27,349 bases of DNA from a virus, in IMG/VR virus record IMGVR_UViG_3300044655_001163, positions 1 to 27,349 of that record; one strand, given 5' to 3'. The notes under the pieces were generated by a model that was not told the DNA's origin, made no database searches, and was given only the letters and a program-made list of their open reading frames with translations. A program made the translations under genes and the position numbers. Below are positions 27,101 through 27,349 of this stretch, one piece after another; the first letter of the stretch is position 1, and every line of letters starts with the position of its first letter.

Positions 27101-27349
27101 GCGATTTACATTGGTGCACCGTATTATGATAACGGTACAGAATATAACAGCGGTGCTGTATGGAAATTTCATAACCGCGGTAGATTGTATGGTACCGACA
27201 CAGGCTATGTACTAAATCCAACATTCAATCCAGTTGATACAATTCGTTTAAACAATTTTGAAGTTCGTATTAGTCTAGGCCTGACAGGCAACGTAACTGT
27301 AAGTACTGGAGATTGGATCACACAACCGAGCACTGGCGCTAACGTGCGA
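18167..27349 (+). CDS. Giant baseplate/virion structural protein with FG-GAP-like repeats, 3' end cut by window edge
   Basis: The frame opens at the ATG at 18167 and stays open to the right edge: 3061 codons with no stop. The N-terminus (MATRKTYKFLPTVFQSDANK, LVTEPNLETLYGYIGRKFAP, INFSQYYWLPDGPDPV) matches what I recall of very large structural proteins lying after gene 6 in marine T4-like phages, the place of T4 gp7. A conserved region at about 1380-1700 contains YRPQLTPWEMLGFASMPAWW and FYGPAPYTGANKVLWDDLEA. Around residue 1994 lies a CBM5/12-like motif (WYQGQDYLKGDLVQYKSQYY). From about 2420 onward FG-GAP-like blades appear (DGFGTAVKMSADG, AYGHSVELA..VAIGAPSS, DQFGYSLAFNQTG, AQFGYAISSSFDG..VAIGAPGD, AAFGTSLTICSNN). 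It is probably a peripheral baseplate protein with adhesive modules. Equivalence to gp7 is inferred from position only. Confidence 0.85.
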   Translation, partial: MATRKTYKFLPTVFQSDANKKFLAATMDQLVTEPNLETLYGYIGRKFAPTYKTGDSYVVEYNSTRQNYQLEPGVVIKDEQNNVIFVADYIDLLDKIGYYGGLTNNHSRLFEQDYYTFDPRISFDKLINFSQYYWLPDGPDPVDVNTSGVDLTITYTVTRDAANGRYIFRNNGVVDNSIICARGGVYEFVVDQPGVPFWIQTETGIDGVVSATPTLSSRDVFGVENNGADNGIVTFKVPQTYAQDRYVNMPTVFSVDYATPIPYSQLANKTLSQFLTAYPQYAGITGRLNGRYTIFVDVNTWTNAGEDAWTNPVVVDNDGDIIPGYDANAVIAEEDRYDIWRVVYVDIGQKLRLDTPIAANIIAGTSLTVGSQIVSLLYDATVGQEYVYVPDTITISANATIKRTDVITALSATASGTNEITVTTTTGLVAGMPVIFVGNPAVGGIISGTTYYIKDVTSVTTFTISDTVSGSEFILTNGTGVMNVTASYTDIASGTIVTSIASGDPLLKLIHTQDVAVDEKVYVKLGIANANKEFFKDYDGFFATVPLLTSQNNQLWIQDGLSPRIYTPIKVIQYSGWTIDVETDIIGQQYYTSPNGIEFTSGLKVQFGDDVTPAYYQNRQFYVEQVGDIGGGTQLVPVDELITPESYIDEIAVNYPGEYFPDYITINRSSRERNAWARNNRWFHVDVITATATYNGTIPTFSNGIRGQRPIVQFESNMQLVNDGRVAKAPIGILDTTIQNAFVDLQGKTYTSVFGIELFDSNGDIVYPNGLRVIFGNDTDSLVKNKIYLLTLVQYSLNSLQLPSGPYYIELTKAVDGDVSAYDTTVVKLGINKGSQWWFDGVNWNRSQQKEYLQQPPLFDVLDSKLNLSTGQVVQGKSLGQYTRSTFIGTQIFGYDRATSGTTDTVLSRGPVAPIFDANGNAITNFYLSYKNFTTQGDIKFQNFFNTDTFSYVDDSGKIVSQNINLGYVQKIIDSQTLEPKNTWLTVPEQSKQYQLFSFVYTEPSDPDNYLNINGYTDTFTLDITPVSDEQSIPYVKVFRNFVYLKPTTEWTIIGNQITINITLNINDQIDILVYSNEISSTAFYQVPQNLDLNSQNTDINSLTLGQLRNHLVALAQNSTIVEGDVLAQSNLRDIDIKQQGGTILKHSAPVPYASLFLIDDQANFINSVRYTQQEYTKFKNKFLELSTSLEGIDPTDPIGSVDTILTRINLVKNKSFSWYYSDMVPYGPLKNIVGQIGAIDGFEVFDPLKTNYEITNIFNDTKLSNQAVLVYLNDQQLIKGIDYNFRTDTPSIDFNITLTVGDIIKIVEYSNTDGNYVPETPTKLGLWPSYTPEIFVDDTYRTPTTVIRGHDGSITPSFNDYRDNFLLELELRIYNNIKLSANTTFSDIFSVIPGKFRSSDYTLAESNQIFSQSFLNWVGNNKLDYTVNDTFDPNDPFTWNYRASRDRVDGELLPGSWRACYMYFYDTYRPQLTPWEMLGFASMPAWWQGFYGPAPYTGANKVLWDDLEAGYIRYGDRQGIDLNYARPGLSGFIPVDENGNLISVAQLLCRTFNNKQSGAAWAIGQQGPVEFAWRMSSDFPFAAQQALALLKPAKYFGTLIDVNSYTPLNALYSRSTDVQGITTETTQYLEDSTNRQITQSAVDYNGDTSSGTVYRGAGYINWITEYLINQGVSPVKYLLPLIQNFQVNLTYKVSGFTDQKYLEVLAEQVSPTSTNDSILIPNENYKIFLNEKPVAIDEIIYSALIIEKTTNGYSIRGYDLFNSYFTIIPSIVNNNVSKIKVLNSTATIYNDYQNLLMNVPYGYEFNTQQQVVDFMISYERYLIAQGWTFTDSDPQLNEIKNWRLSAREFLYWAQQGWKPGSILVVSPVSNTLNAITSGAVTEGIEDSQYGSRVVDQNFNLIKNNNYAVYRTPTEFKLELQDAASVIGYVKVALVQYEHTLIFDNTTVFNDVIYQPSSGNRQFRLKLIGQRTADWDGSLSPEGYVYNSGAVDAWYQGQDYLKGDLVQYKSQYYTALQDIPANETFQFQIWQVLGKNEIQTGLLPNFSTIAVESQSFYDSYAKIRNKNQMAYSHALIGFRERQYLSDLGLTETTQIEFYKGYVAQKGTKNAVDAFTKATINNLTSNIALYEEWAVRVGEYGALTSNPFVEIALDEKAFGVNPSVASFVDAADNNLANGITVFNSTQLYKSYGAYSANVALNRTENSDYDNDIPTAGYVNIDDVNLQIFDLTNYVDLDNKIADMGSGYLIWVAKDFTQDWNVFRVTETNNQITAVTNSLNGYITFTTDNPHGLSKYDIFLVKNFDAAYNGFYQILRVTGASSLLVRYTGDITNLGNLTTQTGSGMLFRLDSMRFKYMEDSRVYGLSNPPNGWKVGDKIWIDDDAETTSVQGQPYGTQPSGTWKVYEKQTPWNLDQEVTKGGSEYVPNDGFGTAVKMSADGLIIVAGAAQQGQIQFTTTGYLNANVGAYIEQVTSGANLTLVGNLGGNLYAGQYNNNQIFDAVGNLSVLSIDTGAKFVSSITRVGYVNTFLKNYSGDFDAGLTLNPTAANTYAYGHSVELATTAAGDTKVAIGAPSSWSGNGYVYIYDKILSSYSFDRGQILVSNVTGDQFGYSLAFNQTGEWLYVSAPGNNSVYAYGLQRYVPVQTQLASVNNKNTIYLNSPISANPTDVLIQANTGARTSILSVVSSTEIVVDNITNFVNAPTSTDGNVLVGNLTILANISVLSSGNLITYSAYPINLISNAAVSSIQINSFTPDFTSGSDANSLLITNLDKTFIPYVDYVFDYSTRTVNFINNGNVASPANISATTVTITQRPYYALVQKLTVPTGNSWAQFGYAISSSFDGAQVAIGAPGDTVLDGNDILQRGAGAVYVYDRVIEAFNSVTDAVTGTGGQDYTTENNIATVHKVTIDGVENTAYTVVGTNTIRFTNPPVIGQVILIEVNKFNYLERLIGVDSLTGGLAAIQANAAFGTSLTICSNNCAIYIGAPYYDNGTEYNSGAVWKFHNRGRLYGTDTGYVLNPTFNPVDTIRLNNFEVRISLGLTGNVTVSTGDWITQPSTGANVR

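Noticed and set aside
18150-27349. Several minus-strand frames of 60-90 codons within the giant gene
   Set aside because: All are antisense to one uninterrupted 3061-codon frame with consistent structural-protein composition; none shows a recognisable family.

Overview
This window looks like part of a large T4-superfamily contractile-tailed phage genome, of the type common in aquatic metagenomes and related to cyanophages and pelagiphages. The evidence is a set of T4-type hallmark proteins: a gp46/gp47 recombination nuclease, a gp55 late sigma factor, and baseplate proteins of the gp53, gp5, gp25 and gp6 types. Coding density is very high, with overlapping genes, and several gene starts carry NATAAATA motifs like T4/cyanophage late promoters. 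No photosynthesis or other host-diagnostic gene is present, so the host cannot be named. I see no tRNA, rRNA, CRISPR array, integrase or insertion sequence.

Left part (1-7599) is all on the minus strand. In transcription order it holds a GIY-YIG/NUMOD3 homing endonuclease, the late sigma factor gp55, gp47 (SbcD/Mre11-type), a TTG-initiated twitch/SPASM radical SAM protein, gp46 (SbcC/Rad50-type), a second radical SAM protein, a 56-aa protein, a 63-aa histone H1 (Hc1)-like protein, and a second, different GIY-YIG protein cut by the window edge. From gp47 to the left edge the genes abut or overlap and look translationally coupled, so two radical SAM enzymes are interleaved with the phage Mre11-Rad50 complex.

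A short divergent region (about 7600-7670) separates this block from the plus-strand virion block (7671-27349). That block holds a tail-tube cap-like protein, gp53, a 1062-aa hub protein with an M15 peptidase domain at its N-terminus, a gp5-like spike, gp25, gp6, and a giant structural protein open for 3061 codons to the right edge. The giant protein carries a CBM5/12-like module and FG-GAP propeller-like repeats. Together they build the baseplate: gp5/hub/tube cap form the centre, gp25/gp53/gp6 the wedges, and the giant protein is probably peripheral and host-facing.

The most interesting spot is the 5' end of gene 55. The first eight codons of a gp55 gene (MRKVNYLN) occur twice. One copy is a stub upstream of the homing endonuclease. 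The other lies in the intact gp55 downstream, where six of the seven codons after the start are changed synonymously and the start codon position reads ATT behind a Shine-Dalgarno-like AAGGGG. The endonuclease therefore appears to have inserted at the gp55 start and brought or re-created a recoded 5' end. A perfect T4-type late promoter (TATAAATA) sits at the junction, which could place the late sigma factor under its own control.
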